Below are positions 40,450-49,813 of a stretch of 64,000 bases of DNA, piece after piece. The notes below the pieces were generated by a model. That model ran no database searches and was not told the origin of the DNA. It was given only the letters and a program-made list of their open reading frames with translations. The number at the start of each line of letters is the position of its first letter. Position 1 is the stretch's first letter. The stretch lies in assembly GCA_004299235.1 (NCBI GenBank), contig SCQL01000028.1:1-64000 (forward strand). Direction: 5' to 3'. Source of the DNA: a bacterium. Lineage in GTDB: Bacteria > Chloroflexota > Dormibacteria > Dormibacterales > Dormibacteraceae. A program made the position numbers and the translations under genes.

Positions 40450-41000
40450 CCTGCGGTTTTGGCCCCCTTGCCCGCCTTGCCCGCCTTGCGGCGGATGCGC
40501 TCGCCGCGGTACATCACGCCCTTGCCCTTGTAGGGCTCGGGCGGACGCAGTCGGCGAAGATTGGCCGCCACCTGGCCGACATCCTCGATCGAGATCCCGG
40601 ACACGGAGAACTTGGTCTGGTCCTGGACGTCGATCGAGACGCCCGGGGGCGGCTTGAACTTGATCGGATGCGAGTAGCCCAGGCTGAGGACCACCTCGTC
40701 GCCCTGCTTGGCGACGCGGTAGCCGACACCGACGAGCTCCAGGTGCTTGATGAAGCCGGTGTTCACGCCGGTGACCATGTTGGCGACCAGGCTGCGCACC
40801 AGGCCGTGCAGCGCGCGGTGACGGTAGTCCTCCGACGGCCGCTCGAAGACGAGCTCGCCATTGGCCTGCTTGACCGTGATGTCGCCCGGCAGGGTGCGTT
40901 CCAGCCGGCCCTTCGGGCCCTCAACCGTCACCTTGCCGGGCTGCAGGGTGACCTTCACCACTCCAGGCACCGGGATCGGCAGCTTTCCTATCCGCGACAA
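40446..41000 (-). CDS. rplF: Ribosomal protein L6
   Basis: A 184-residue protein with two tandem L6 folds. It starts [20 protein letters not shown], has [13 protein letters not shown], and the C-terminal [20 protein letters not shown] signature. The tail is Lys/Gly-rich. It is separated from rpsH by 15 bases. Confidence 0.97.
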   Translation of the reverse strand: MSRIGKLPIPVPGVVKVTLQPGKVTVEGPKGRLERTLPGDITVKQANGELVFERPSEDYRHRALHGLVRSLVANMVTGVNTGFIKHLELVGVGYRVAKQGDEVVLSLGYSHPIKFKPPPGVSIDVQDQTKFSVSGISIEDVGQVAANLRRLRPPEPYKGKGVMYRGERIRRKAGKAGKGAKTAG

Positions 41001-41015
41001 CTCTTCTTTGAACTC

Positions 41016-41456
41016 CTACCAGATGTACGCCAGCACTTCCCCGCCGAGGCCCTGGCGCAGCGCCTGGCGCCCGCTCATGACCCCTTGGGCCGTGCTGAGA
41101 ATCGCGATTCCGAGCCCGCCGAGGACCCGGGGGATCTCCGTCTTGCGCGCATAGACGCGCAGGCCGGGGCGGCTGATCCTCTTCAACCCCGAGATCACGC
41201 GCGTGCGGTCGGGGCGGGACTTGAAGATGATACGCATGGTCTGGGCCGAGCCGTCGGCCTCGACCTCATAGCCGGCGATATAGCCCTCGTCCTTGAGGAC
41301 GCGGGCGATCTCCAACTTCAGTTTGGATGCCGGCACCTTCACCTCAGGATGGCGGGCGGTGTTGGCGTTGCGCACGCGCGTGAGCATGTCCGCGATGGGG
41401 TCTGAGACGACCCCCGCCGGAGCCCGCTTGACGTTCTTGGCGACCGCGGTGGCCAT
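41016..41456 (-). CDS. rpsH: Ribosomal protein S8
   Basis: A 146-residue protein from the ATG at 41456, overlapping the rpsN stop by one base. The open frame to 41525 lies over rpsN and is rejected. After a 15-residue N-terminal extension ([15 protein letters not shown]), the family core begins at [16 protein letters not shown]. The C-terminal [20 protein letters not shown] block is intact. Confidence 0.95.
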   Translation of the reverse strand: MATAVAKNVKRAPAGVVSDPIADMLTRVRNANTARHPEVKVPASKLKLEIARVLKDEGYIAGYEVEADGSAQTMRIIFKSRPDRTRVISGLKRISRPGLRVYARKTEIPRVLGGLGIAILSTAQGVMSGRQALRQGLGGEVLAYIW

Positions 41457-41641
41457 CACCAACTCGACTTCGTGACGCCTGGGATGCGTCCCTCCGCGGC
41501 CAGGTTCCGGAAGCAGATGCGGCACATGCCGAATATGCGCAGGTACGCTCGCGGCCGGCCGCAGATGCGGCAGCGATTGTGGAACCGGACCTTGAACTTG
41601 GGTTCCCTCTTCCAGCGCTCGAGCGATGATTTCTTGGCCAA
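41456..41641 (-). CDS. rpsN: Ribosomal protein S14, zinc-binding type
   Basis: A 61-residue S14 of the short, zinc-binding (C+) class. It has [20 protein letters not shown], with four cysteines, and the ending [11 protein letters not shown]. It lies between rplE and rpsH. Confidence 0.97.
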   Translation of the reverse strand: MAKKSSLERWKREPKFKVRFHNRCRICGRPRAYLRIFGMCRICFRNLAAEGRIPGVTKSSW

Positions 41642-41650
41642 ACTTCTCTC

Positions 41651-42316
41651 TTACCTCTTTCTAAAGGGCATGCCGAGCCGCGTCAGCAGGCTGCGGGCCT
41701 CGTCGTCGGTGCGGGCTGTGGTGACGATCGACACTTCCAGCCCGCGCAGTTTGTCGATCTTGTCGTAGTCGATCTCCGGGAAGACGACCTGCTCGCGCAG
41801 GCCGAGCGAGTAGTTGCCGCGACCGTCGAAGCCCTCGGGGCTCACGCCGCGGAAGTCGCGGATGCGCGGCAGGGCGACATTCAGCAGCTTGTCCAGGAAG
41901 TACCACATGCGCCGGCCGCGCAGCGTGGCCTTGATGCCGACCGTCTGCCCGGCGCGCAGCTTGAAAGCCGCGACCGACTTACGGGCCTTGATCAGCGCCG
42001 GCCTCTGGCCGGTGATGGTAACCACGTCGCCGACAGCGGCGTCGAGTGCTTTGTCGTTGTCCTTGGCCTCGCCGATGCCGATGTTCACCACCACCTTGGA
42101 GACCCGCGGCACCTCCATGGTGTTGCCGTAGTCGAACTCTTTGGTCAAGGCCGGCACGATCGAGTCGCGATACGTCTTGAACAGTCGTGGCGGGCCCTCG
42201 GCACGCGTCGACGGCGCCTTCGGCGCATCGGATCTCTTGTCCGGTTGCTTGTTAGCCTTGCGCACCTTGGCGTCGGCGCCCGGGCGCGAGTCGGTTGGAA
42301 CTAGCTGATCGCTCAC
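41651..42316 (-). CDS. rplE: Ribosomal protein L5 with N-terminal extension
   Basis: A 221-residue protein. The core from about residue 43 ([18 protein letters not shown]) is typical, with [36 protein letters not shown] and [19 protein letters not shown]. The first 42 residues are a charged, Pro/Ala/Lys-rich extension. It binds 5S rRNA and contacts the P-site tRNA. It overlaps rplX by 4 bases. Confidence 0.95.
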   Translation of the reverse strand: MSDQLVPTDSRPGADAKVRKANKQPDKRSDAPKAPSTRAEGPPRLFKTYRDSIVPALTKEFDYGNTMEVPRVSKVVVNIGIGEAKDNDKALDAAVGDVVTITGQRPALIKARKSVAAFKLRAGQTVGIKATLRGRRMWYFLDKLLNVALPRIRDFRGVSPEGFDGRGNYSLGLREQVVFPEIDYDKIDKLRGLEVSIVTTARTDDEARSLLTRLGMPFRKR

Positions 42317-42699
42317 TGGGCCTCCGTCTTGCGAACGCGCTCGTACGGCTCTCCGCAGTGCAGGCAGACCAGCGCCCGCGCCCCGGACTCGAGGACGGTG
42401 TGCTTGATGCGGGTCGGCTTCGAGCAGGACGGACAGACCAGCATCACATTCGAGTAGTCGAGCGGCGCTTCGAAGTCGATCACGCCACCCTGCGCGACGC
42501 TGACGCCGCCGCGCGACTGGCCCGCTTTGGTGTGGCGCTTCAGGATGTTGACGCCTTTGACGACGATCTTGTGCTTGTCGGGGAGTGTGCGCAGCACCTC
42601 GCCATGCTTGCCCTTGTCCTTGCCCGCGACGACGATCACAGGATCGCCCGGAGCGAGGTCGAGCCAGCGGCGCTTGGGCTGGGGCTTGTTACGGAGCAT
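42313..42699 (-). CDS. rplX: Ribosomal protein L24 with C-terminal zinc ribbon
   Basis: A 128-residue protein from the ATG at 42699, just behind the rplN stop. The KOW domain ([20 protein letters not shown]) and [12 protein letters not shown] are typical. The C-terminal part has two CxxC knuckles (CPSC and CLHC) separated by about 20 residues, a zinc-ribbon form of L24. Confidence 0.95.
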   Translation of the reverse strand: MLRNKPQPKRRWLDLAPGDPVIVVAGKDKGKHGEVLRTLPDKHKIVVKGVNILKRHTKAGQSRGGVSVAQGGVIDFEAPLDYSNVMLVCPSCSKPTRIKHTVLESGARALVCLHCGEPYERVRKTEAQ

Positions 42700-42703
42700 T
42701 GGT

Positions 42704-43072
42704 TTAGAGGACCTCCGGGGCAAGGCTGATGATCTTCATGAAGTTGCGCTCGCGCAGCTCCCGGGCGACCGGGCCGAAGATGCGCGTCCCGCGCGGGTTA
42801 TTGGCCTGCGCGAGCAGCACGGCGGCGTTCTCGTCGAAGCGGATGAGCGACCCGTCCGGGCGGCGGTACTCCTTGGTAACGCGCACGACCACGGCCTTCA
42901 CCACCTCGCCCTTCTTGACCTGGCCGCCAGGCTGGGCCGACTTGACGGTGGCGGTGATGACGTCGCCCACCGACGCGTACTTCCGGTAATGCCCGCCGGC
43001 AACGCGGATGCACAGGATCTCCTTCGCACCCGAGTTGTCCGCGACCTTGAGTCGTGTCTCTTGCTGGATCAC
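42704..43072 (-). CDS. rplN: Ribosomal protein L14
   Basis: A 122-residue protein. It has [35 protein letters not shown], the signature [21 protein letters not shown] and [14 protein letters not shown]. It is full length and unmodified, in keeping with its position at the subunit interface. Confidence 0.98.
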   Translation of the reverse strand: MIQQETRLKVADNSGAKEILCIRVAGGHYRKYASVGDVITATVKSAQPGGQVKKGEVVKAVVVRVTKEYRRPDGSLIRFDENAAVLLAQANNPRGTRIFGPVARELRERNFMKIISLAPEVL

Positions 43073-43368
43073 TTGGCCTTCTCAACAATCTCCAACACGC
43101 GCCACCGCTTCTCCTTGGAGATGGGGCGCGTCTCGGTGATGCGGACGAGGTCGCCGACACCGCACTCGTCCTTTTCGTCGTGGACCTTGAACTTGGTGCG
43201 CTGCTGGACGGTCTTCCGGTAGAGCCGATGGGCCTTGGACGTGCCGACCTGAACGATGATCGTCTTGTTCATCTTGTCAGCGATCACGGTGCCGAGCCGG
43301 ACCTTTCGCTGGCCGCGCGCCGAGGCCTCGACGGCCGTCGGGGTGGTGGTGGTCGTGGCGTCGCTCAT
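43069..43368 (-). CDS. rpsQ: Ribosomal protein S17
   Basis: A 99-residue protein. The OB-fold core starts near residue 20 ([19 protein letters not shown]) and ends [13 protein letters not shown] Thr/Ala-rich 18-residue N-terminal extension ([16 protein letters not shown]) is unusual. It overlaps rplN and rpmC by 4 bases each. Confidence 0.96.
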   Translation of the reverse strand: MSDATTTTTPTAVEASARGQRKVRLGTVIADKMNKTIIVQVGTSKAHRLYRKTVQQRTKFKVHDEKDECGVGDLVRITETRPISKEKRWRVLEIVEKAK

Positions 43369-43691
43369 GCGCTCTCCTCGGTCTTGGCCCGGCGGGTGCG
43401 CGTGGGCTTGGCGGGTTCTTCTTCAGCCGGCTCCGCCACCGCGGTGGCTGCGGGCACGAGCGCCTCACCCTGGCCCTCTCCCCGAGGGGGGGAGGGGAGA
43501 AGCCCGAAGTCTCTTTCTCGCAGGACGGTCATGATGCGCGCGATGTCGTTGCGGACCTTCGAGATCTGGCTCGAGTTCTCGAGCTGGCCGACGGCGTGCT
43601 TGAACCGGAGCTCGTAGAGCTCCCGGCGCGCCTGGCGCAGCCGTCCGCCAAGCTCGTCTTCCTCCAACACTCGCAGCTCGTCGACTTTCAT
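43365..43691 (-). CDS. rpmC: Ribosomal protein L29 with repeat-derived extension
   Basis: A 108-residue protein from the ATG at 43691. Residues 1-65 are L29 ([48 protein letters not shown]). The continuation [15 protein letters not shown] is the translation of a palindromic intergenic-type repeat, and an Ala/Glu/Thr/Lys tail follows. The insertion kept the frame and moved the stop about 40 codons downstream. L29 sits at the exit tunnel, where SRP and trigger factor dock. Confidence 0.94.
   Translation of the reverse strand: MKVDELRVLEEDELGGRLRQARRELYELRFKHAVGQLENSSQISKVRNDIARIMTVLRERDFGLLPSPPRGEGQGEALVPAATAVAEPAEEEPAKPTRTRRAKTEESA
43462..43501. repeat. Dispersed palindromic repeat inside rpmC
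   Basis: GCCTCACCCTGGCCCTCTCC then CCGAGGGGGGGAGGGGAGAA. This is the archetypal CTCACCC-TGG-CCCTCTCCCC-GAGGGG form of the family and is translated within rpmC as [12 protein letters not shown]. Confidence 0.75.
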
Positions 43692-44119
43692 CTCGCGGCT
43701 CCCGCCGCGGCGGATTCGACGCTGACAAAACGTGTCTTGATGGGGAGCTTGGACGCGGCGAGCTTCATCGCCTCTTTGGCGACCTCGGGCGTGACGCCAC
43801 CCATCTCGAACAGCACGCGCCCGGGCTTGATCACGGCGACCCAGCCTTCGGGGTTGCCCTTGCCGGAACCCATGCGGGTCTCGGCCGGCTTCTTGGTGAT
43901 GGACTTGTCCGGGAAGATGCGGATCCAGATCTGGCCGCCGCGCTTGACGTGGCGGGTCATGGCCCGGCGGGCGGCCTCGATCTGCCGGTTGCTCATCCAG
44001 CACGCCTCCATCGCCTGCAGGCCGAAGTCGCCGAAGGCGACGGTGGCGCCGCGCGTGGCGATGCCCTTGCGGCGGCCGCGGTGCATCTTGCGGTACTTGA
44101 CTCGCTTTGGCAGCAGCAT
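43688..44119 (-). CDS. rplP: Ribosomal protein L16
   Basis: A 143-residue protein from the ATG at 44119. The longer open frame upstream lies over rpsC. It has [62 protein letters not shown] and [11 protein letters not shown]. It contacts the A- and P-site tRNA elbows. It overlaps rpsC by one base. Confidence 0.97.
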   Translation of the reverse strand: MLLPKRVKYRKMHRGRRKGIATRGATVAFGDFGLQAMEACWMSNRQIEAARRAMTRHVKRGGQIWIRIFPDKSITKKPAETRMGSGKGNPEGWVAVIKPGRVLFEMGGVTPEVAKEAMKLAASKLPIKTRFVSVESAAAGAAR

Positions 44120-45075
44120 CAGCTCTGCGCCTTCTTGCTCGCTGGGGCTTTCTTGACCGGAGCCTTCGCCTCGGCCTTGTCGGTCGCGGGCCCGGCTTGG
44201 GTCTCCGTCTTGGCCTTGGGCGCGGCTTTGGCGGCCGTCGTGCGGGTGGTCGCCTTGGGTTTGGCCTCGGTCTTCGGCGCGGTCGTGGTCCGAGCGCGCT
44301 TGGGCTCGGCTGCCGGCTCGGCTGCCGTGGTCACCGTCTCGACCTCCGGCTGCGGCGCGACCAGGACTTCCGGCGCCTCTGGCTGCGGCGCGATGACCTC
44401 GGCGACCGGCACCGCCGCCTCGGCGGCCGGCGCCACCCGGCGCTGCGGGGCCGCCTGGTCCTTGTAGATCCAGCACTTGACGCCGATGGCGCCGAACGTG
44501 GTGCTCGCCGTGGCACGGCCGAAATCGATGTTCGCGCGCAGGGTGTGCAGGGGCACGCGGCCTTCGCGGTCCCACTCACGGCGGGCCATCTCGGCCCCGC
44601 GCAGCCGGCCGCCGCAGTAGATGCGGACGCCCTTTGCCCCCGAGCGCATGGTGCGCAGGATCGCCTGCTTCATCGCGCGCTTGTAGCTGATGCGGCGCTC
44701 GATCTGCGAGGCGATGTTCTCGGCCACCAGCTGGGCGTCGAGCTCCGGCTGCTTGATCTCCTGAATGGAGATGCGGACGCGGTTGCCGAACCTCTTCTCG
44801 AGGTCCTCGCGCAGCTGGTCGACCGACGAGCCGCCCTTGCCGATGACGATGCCTGGCTTGGCGGTATGGATGGTCACCGTGAGCTGGGCGTTGGACGAGC
44901 GCTCGGTCTCGATCTTCGCGATCCCCGCGTTGCGCAGGCGCGCCAGGATGACGCGGCGCATCTCCAGATCCTCGTGGAGCATCTTCGTGTAGTCCTTGGG
45001 GTTGGCAAACCAGTTCGCCTCCCACGGCCTGAAGACGCCGAGACGGAACGCGTTCGGATGGACTTTATGACCCAA
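44119..45075 (-). CDS. rpsC: Ribosomal protein S3 with long disordered tail
   Basis: A 318-residue protein. The first 210 residues are normal S3: [20 protein letters not shown], the KH motif [18 protein letters not shown], and [21 protein letters not shown]. The last 105 residues are Ala/Pro/Glu/Thr/Lys repeats ([19 protein letters not shown], then a Lys/Ala-rich stretch), low-complexity and acidic turning basic. Most S3 proteins end near 220-240. The tail would protrude near the mRNA entry. Confidence 0.96.
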   Translation of the reverse strand: MGHKVHPNAFRLGVFRPWEANWFANPKDYTKMLHEDLEMRRVILARLRNAGIAKIETERSSNAQLTVTIHTAKPGIVIGKGGSSVDQLREDLEKRFGNRVRISIQEIKQPELDAQLVAENIASQIERRISYKRAMKQAILRTMRSGAKGVRIYCGGRLRGAEMARREWDREGRVPLHTLRANIDFGRATASTTFGAIGVKCWIYKDQAAPQRRVAPAAEAAVPVAEVIAPQPEAPEVLVAPQPEVETVTTAAEPAAEPKRARTTTAPKTEAKPKATTRTTAAKAAPKAKTETQAGPATDKAEAKAPVKKAPASKKAQS

Positions 45076-45076
45076 A

Positions 45077-45436
45077 TTACCTCTTAGCTCCCTGCGGCTG
45101 GTCTTCGACGACCGCGGTGATGTGACAGGTGCGGTGGAAGAACTCGTGCGCCATGCTGCGGCTGACCGGACGGCGACGGCGGAGGGTCGGGCCCTCGTCG
45201 ATCAGCAGCTGCTTGAGAACGAGGTCCTCCCGGTTCAGGTTGAAGTTGTGCTCGGCGTTGGCGGCGGCGGACTTGATCGCCTTGGCGACGTCGCGGGCGG
45301 CATGCTTAGGCGAGAACTCGAGGTACGCGAGAGCCTCGGTCACCTTCATGCCCTTGACGGAATCAGCCACCAGCCGCGCCTTGCGCGGCGTGCGGCGGAC
45401 AAACCTCTGCACAGCGGAAACTTCCATCGTCGCCAT
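45077..45436 (-). CDS. rplV: Ribosomal protein L22
   Basis: A 119-residue tunnel protein. It has VQRFVRRTPRKARLVADSVK, AAANAEHNFNLNREDLVLKQ and the beta-hairpin RPVSRSMAHEFFHRTCHITAV. In most L22 the hairpin reads R-A-x-G-R-A; the variant PVSRSMAHEFF may alter the tunnel constriction that macrolides contact. Confidence 0.96.
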   Translation of the reverse strand: MATMEVSAVQRFVRRTPRKARLVADSVKGMKVTEALAYLEFSPKHAARDVAKAIKSAAANAEHNFNLNREDLVLKQLLIDEGPTLRRRRPVSRSMAHEFFHRTCHITAVVEDQPQGAKR

Positions 45437-45439
45437 CTA

Positions 45440-45724
45440 CTACTTCAGTGCCGTCGACTTTTCGGTGTGGGTGCCGTGGCCGCGGAAGTGTCGGGTGGGC
45501 GCGAACTCGCCCAGCCGGTGGCCGACCATGTTCTCGCTGATGAACACGGGCACGTGCTTGCGGCCGTCGTGGACCGCGATGGTGTGTCCGACCATGTCGG
45601 GATAGATGACCGACGCGCGAGCCCAGGTGCGGATCACCTTCTTCTCGCGGCTCTGATTCATCTTCTCGATCTTGTCTTTGAGCGAGGCGTTGATGAACGG
45701 CCCCTTCTTCAGTGAGCGTGACAT
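45440..45724 (-). CDS. rpsS: Ribosomal protein S19
   Basis: A 94-residue head protein. It has [41 protein letters not shown] and [19 protein letters not shown]. It is of standard length and overlaps rplB by one base. Confidence 0.98.
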   Translation of the reverse strand: MSRSLKKGPFINASLKDKIEKMNQSREKKVIRTWARASVIYPDMVGHTIAVHDGRKHVPVFISENMVGHRLGEFAPTRHFRGHGTHTEKSTALK

Positions 45725-46566
45725 TACTTGCTGCGTCCTTTCTTCTCACGGCGGCGGATGATCAGCTTCTGGGAGGCCTTCTTCGGCTTGCGCGTGCGGT
45801 AGCCGAGCGCGGGCTTGCCCCAGGGTGTCTTCGGGTTGCCGCCCGGTCCCGTCTTGCCCTCGCCACCACCGTGCGGGTGGTCTCGCGGGTTCATCGTCGA
45901 ACCTCGCACCGTGGGCCGGACTCCGAGCCAGCGACTTCGACCGGCCTTGCCGCCGGACTCGTTCTCGTGTTCGATGTTACCGACCTGGCCGACGGTGGCC
46001 TGGCACCGAACGTGGATGCGGCGGAGCTCGCCTGACGGCATGCGCACGACCGCGTAATCGCCTTCCTTGGCCAGCAGCTGCGCGGAGGCGCCCGCCGAGC
46101 GCACCAGCTGGCCGCCACGGCCGAGGGTGAGCTCGATGTTGTGGATGGTCGAACCCACCGGGATGCGGGACAGCGGGAGGGCGTTGCCGATGCGCACCGG
46201 CGCCTCTTCCCCACTTTCGATGGGGTCGCCGACCTTCAGCCCGAGCGGCGCCAGGATGTAGCGCTTCTCGCCATCCCGGTAGTGGATGAGGGCGATGCGG
46301 GCGCTGCGGTTGGGATCGTACTCGATAGTGGCGACGCGCCCGCTCACTCCGTGCTTGTCGCGCTTGAAGTCGATCTTGCGATAGAGCTTGCGGTAGCCGC
46401 CGCCCTGGTGACGCGTGGTGACGCGGCCCTGATTGTTACGGCCGGCATGCGTGGGCAGCGACTCGAGCAGGGTCTTCTCCGGCTCATCGGTGGTGATGTC
46501 CTCGAAGCCGGAGACGGACATGAAGCGGCGTCCCGGGCTGGTCGGCTTGAACTTTCTAATCGGCAT
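45724..46566 (-). CDS. rplB: Ribosomal protein L2
   Basis: A 280-residue protein from the ATG at 46566, where the rplW stop overlaps by one base. It has [58 protein letters not shown] (the conserved histidine loop near the peptidyl-transferase centre) and the basic C-terminus. Confidence 0.98.
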   Translation of the reverse strand: MPIRKFKPTSPGRRFMSVSGFEDITTDEPEKTLLESLPTHAGRNNQGRVTTRHQGGGYRKLYRKIDFKRDKHGVSGRVATIEYDPNRSARIALIHYRDGEKRYILAPLGLKVGDPIESGEEAPVRIGNALPLSRIPVGSTIHNIELTLGRGGQLVRSAGASAQLLAKEGDYAVVRMPSGELRRIHVRCQATVGQVGNIEHENESGGKAGRSRWLGVRPTVRGSTMNPRDHPHGGGEGKTGPGGNPKTPWGKPALGYRTRKPKKASQKLIIRRREKKGRSK

Positions 46567-46880
46567 CAGACGCTCCCAAACAGGCCTTCGATCTTCTGGC
46601 CGGGGCCGAGCGTCACGATGGCTTTCTTCCAGTCGGCGGTGTGGCCGATCGATCCGAGGCGGCGCATGCTGCGGCGCCGCTTGCCGCGCATGCTCACGGT
46701 GTTGACGTCGCGGACCTTGATGCCCTGGGCCTCGTACTGCTCCTCGAGAGCCTTCTTGATATCCGTCTTCGTCGCCTGCGCCGAGACGCGGAACGTGTAC
46801 CGGCCCTGCGTGTAGAGCTGGTAGGTGCGCTCGGTGATGACCGGGCCGATCACGATCTCGGATGCCGCTCGTGTGGTCAT
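46566..46880 (-). CDS. rplW: Ribosomal protein L23
   Basis: A 104-residue exit-tunnel protein. It has [33 protein letters not shown] and [18 protein letters not shown], and serves as the SRP and trigger factor dock. It overlaps rplD by 4 bases. Confidence 0.96.
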   Translation of the reverse strand: MTTRAASEIVIGPVITERTYQLYTQGRYTFRVSAQATKTDIKKALEEQYEAQGIKVRDVNTVSMRGKRRRSMRRLGSIGHTADWKKAIVTLGPGQKIEGLFGSV

Positions 46881-47611
46881 TCCGAGCCGTCCTTCTTCTC
46901 ACGCCGGCTGAAGTTGTCTTCCAGCAGCTCGAGGCAATCCTTGGCGAGCAGCAGGTACCGGTGGGTGAACAGGTCCCGGATGTTCAGGTTGCGGGCCAGG
47001 ATGGTCTTGGCACCGGTGAGGTTCTCAAACGAGCGGCTGACCACAAGGTTGGGCGCCGGCAGGACCACCAGGGTGGTGCCGTCGAAGCCGACTGCCTGGA
47101 TGAGGTCGGCGGCCTGCTTGGTGCGCGGCTCGGCGAATCCGAAGTTCTCGATCACGCGGATCTCGCCATCGATCGCCTTCTGGGAGAGGGCCGACCGCAG
47201 CGCCAGGCGGCGCATCTGCTTGGGCATGCGCTTGGCGTAGCTGCGGGGATGCGGGCCGAACACGGTGCCGCCGCCTTTCATGGACGGTTCGCGGGTCGAG
47301 CCGTGCCGCGCGCGGCCGGTGCCCTTCTGGCGGTACGGCTTGGCGCCGCCGCCCGAGACCGTCGCCCGGGTCTTGGTCGACGCGGTGCCCTGGCGGGCGT
47401 TGGCGAGCTGGCGGACGTACGCCTGGTGCATGACCGGCGTGTTCGGCTCCTCGGAGAAGATGCCCCGAGGGAGCTGGACGTCGCCGTTGCGCTCGCCGGC
47501 GGCGTTGAACAACGGCACCTGGAGCACGTCGGTCGCTGGCTCTTGGCTTTTCTTGGGGGCCGCTCGCTTGGTCGTGCCCTGGCTCGCGGCGCCGCTCTTG
47601 GTCGCGGGCAT
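46877..47611 (-). CDS. rplD: Ribosomal protein L4
   Basis: A 244-residue protein with a 28-residue Lys/Thr-rich N-terminal extension. The core has [17 protein letters not shown], the tunnel loop [20 protein letters not shown] followed by [10 protein letters not shown], and the C-terminal [21 protein letters not shown]. It overlaps rplC by one base. Confidence 0.96.
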   Translation of the reverse strand: MPATKSGAASQGTTKRAAPKKSQEPATDVLQVPLFNAAGERNGDVQLPRGIFSEEPNTPVMHQAYVRQLANARQGTASTKTRATVSGGGAKPYRQKGTGRARHGSTREPSMKGGGTVFGPHPRSYAKRMPKQMRRLALRSALSQKAIDGEIRVIENFGFAEPRTKQAADLIQAVGFDGTTLVVLPAPNLVVSRSFENLTGAKTILARNLNIRDLFTHRYLLLAKDCLELLEDNFSRREKKDGSE

Positions 47612-48273
47612 CAGACCTTCCTCCCGGTCGGCTTGCCGGCGGGCCCCTTGACCTTCATGCGCTTGGTCGACTGGCGGACCAGCACCAGGGCGTCCTTGGC
47701 GCCCGGGACTCCACCCTTCACGAGGATGAGGTTCCGCTCCGCGTCGACCCGGACGACCCGGTACGCCCGAGCCGTGGTGCGCTCGTTGCCCATCTGGCCG
47801 GACATGCGGACGCCCTTGAAGACGCGTGCCGCGTCCGTCGCGCCGATGGCGCCGGGCTGACGCACGTTCATCGAGCCGTGCGATTCGGGCCCGCGGCTGA
47901 ACTTGTGCCTCTTGATCAGGCCCTGGAAGCCCTTGCCCTTGGAGGTGGACGTGACGTCCACCAGCTCGCCCGCGGCGAAGATGTCGGCCTTGAGCTCCTG
48001 GCCTGCCTCGATGCCCTCGTAGCCGCGAATCTCGACGACGTGCCGGTGGGGCTCGACGCTCGCCTTCTTGAATTCGCCAAGCTCGGGCTTGGTCAGCTTG
48101 CGCTCGGCGACGGCCTCGAAGGCGATGCGAGCCGCGGCATAGCCGTCTTTCTCGGTGGTGCGCAGGCCGAGCACCCGGCAGGGGCCGGCTTCGAGCACCG
48201 TCACCGCGGAAGTGGTGCCGTCGGCGTTGAACAGCTGGGTCATGCCCAGCTTCCGAGCAAGGAGGCCTTTCAC
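47611..48273 (-). CDS. rplC: Ribosomal protein L3
   Basis: A 220-residue protein. It has [60 protein letters not shown] and [18 protein letters not shown], the loops that reach the peptidyl-transferase centre. It overlaps rpsJ by 4 bases. Confidence 0.97.
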   Translation of the reverse strand: MKGLLARKLGMTQLFNADGTTSAVTVLEAGPCRVLGLRTTEKDGYAAARIAFEAVAERKLTKPELGEFKKASVEPHRHVVEIRGYEGIEAGQELKADIFAAGELVDVTSTSKGKGFQGLIKRHKFSRGPESHGSMNVRQPGAIGATDAARVFKGVRMSGQMGNERTTARAYRVVRVDAERNLILVKGGVPGAKDALVLVRQSTKRMKVKGPAGKPTGRKV

Positions 48274-48575
48274 GATTTGATCTCGATGCTCACGCCCGCC
48301 GGCAGGCTGAGGCGCATGAGCGCGTCCACCACCCGAGGGTTGGGGTCGAGGATGTCGACGATGCGCTTGTGCGTGCGCATCTCAAACTGCTCGCGCGAGT
48401 CCTTGTCGATGAAGGGTGAGCGGATCACGGTCAGTTTGGAGATTTCAGTCGGAAGCGGGATCGGGCCGGCCGTGCGCGCGTTCGTTCGGCGAGCGGTGTC
48501 CACGATCTTGTCCGCCGCCTGATCCAAGACCCTGTGGTCGTAGGCCTTGAGTCGAATCCGAATCTTTTGCGCCAC
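48270..48575 (-). CDS. rpsJ: Ribosomal protein S10
   Basis: A 101-residue head protein starting with GTG at 48575 ([20 protein letters not shown]). The upstream part of the open frame is not coding. It has [10 protein letters not shown]-type [20 protein letters not shown] and [12 protein letters not shown]. It is the first gene of the S10 string and lies 37 bases after tuf. Confidence 0.96.
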   Translation of the reverse strand: MAQKIRIRLKAYDHRVLDQAADKIVDTARRTNARTAGPIPLPTEISKLTVIRSPFIDKDSREQFEMRTHKRIVDILDPNPRVVDALMRLSLPAGVSIEIKS

Positions 48576-48612
48576 CTTGCGAGCCCTTCCCCTTTTCCTT
48601 CTGATATGCCTG

Positions 48613-49800
48613 TTACTTGACGACTTCAGTGGCCACGCCGGCGCCGACGGTCTTGCCGCCTTCGCGGATGGCGAAACGCAGTCCCGGCTCGATGGCGATT
48701 GGCTCACCGAGCGTGATCTCCATTACGACGTTGTCGCCCGGCATGCACATCTCCACGCCTTCGGGGAGCTTGACCTCGCCCGTGACGTCGGTGGTTCGCA
48801 TGTAGAACTGCGGCCGGTAGCCGGTGAGGAACGGCGTGTGCCGGCCCCCCTCTTCCTTGGTCAGCACGTACACCTGCGCTTTGAACTGGGTGTGCGGCTT
48901 GATCGATCCCGTTTTGGCGAGCACCTGGCCGCGCACGACGTCCTCGCGCTTGATTCCGCGCAGCAGGGCGCCCACATTATCGCCCGCCTGGCACTCGTCC
49001 ATGTCCTTGTGGAACATTTCGATCGCGGTGACGACCGTCTTGGTGCTCTGCGGGTGAATGCCCACGATCTCGATTTCCTCGTTTCTCTTGAGCTTGCCGC
49101 GCTCGACTCGACCGGTGGTCACGGTGCCGCGGCCTTCAATCGTGAAGACGTCCTCGATCGGCATGAGGAAGGGCTTGTCGACCGGCCGCTCGGGCTCAGG
49201 GATGTAGGTGTCGACGGCGTTCATCAGCTCGAGGATCTTAGGCGTCCACTCGGGGTCGCCCTCCAGCGCCTTGAGCGCGGAGATGCGCACGATGGGAATG
49301 TCGTCGCCGGGATACTCGTAGCGGCTCAGGAGCTCGCGCAGGTCGAGCTCGACCAGCTCGATGAACTCCTTGTCATCGACCATGTCGCACTTGTTCAGCG
49401 CGACGACAAGGAAGGGCACGTTGACCTGGCGGGCGAGGATGATGTGCTCGCGCGTCTGCGGCATGGCGCCGTCGTTGGCGGCCACGACCAGGATCGCGCC
49501 GTCCATCTGGGCGGCGCCGGTGATCATGTTCTTGATGTAGTCCTGGTGTCCCGGGCAGTCGACGTGGGCGTAGTGGCGCTTCTCCGTCTCGTACTCGACG
49601 TGGGTGATCGAGATTGTGATTCCGCGGGCCTTCTCCTCCGGCGCCTTGTCGATCTGGTCGAAGGCCTTGAACTCCGCCAGGCCCTTGTCCGCGAGCACCT
49701 TCGTGATGGCAGCCGTCAGCGTCGTCTTGCCGTGGTCGATGTGACCGATGGTCCCGACGTTGAGGTGCGGCTTGGTCCGCTCGAACTTCTTCTTCGCCAC
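48613..49800 (-). CDS. tuf: Elongation factor Tu
   Basis: A 395-residue GTPase delivering aminoacyl-tRNA. It has [18 protein letters not shown] (G1), the switch [14 protein letters not shown] (G2), [12 protein letters not shown] (G3), NKCDMV (G4), and domains 2-3 including TGRVERG and FRFAIREGG-type [15 protein letters not shown]. It is the only tuf gene in the window and follows fusA by 13 bases. Confidence 0.98.
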   Translation of the reverse strand: MAKKKFERTKPHLNVGTIGHIDHGKTTLTAAITKVLADKGLAEFKAFDQIDKAPEEKARGITISITHVEYETEKRHYAHVDCPGHQDYIKNMITGAAQMDGAILVVAANDGAMPQTREHIILARQVNVPFLVVALNKCDMVDDKEFIELVELDLRELLSRYEYPGDDIPIVRISALKALEGDPEWTPKILELMNAVDTYIPEPERPVDKPFLMPIEDVFTIEGRGTVTTGRVERGKLKRNEEIEIVGIHPQSTKTVVTAIEMFHKDMDECQAGDNVGALLRGIKREDVVRGQVLAKTGSIKPHTQFKAQVYVLTKEEGGRHTPFLTGYRPQFYMRTTDVTGEVKLPEGVEMCMPGDNVVMEITLGEPIAIEPGLRFAIREGGKTVGAGVATEVVK

Positions 49801-49813
49801 TGCTTCCTCCTAA

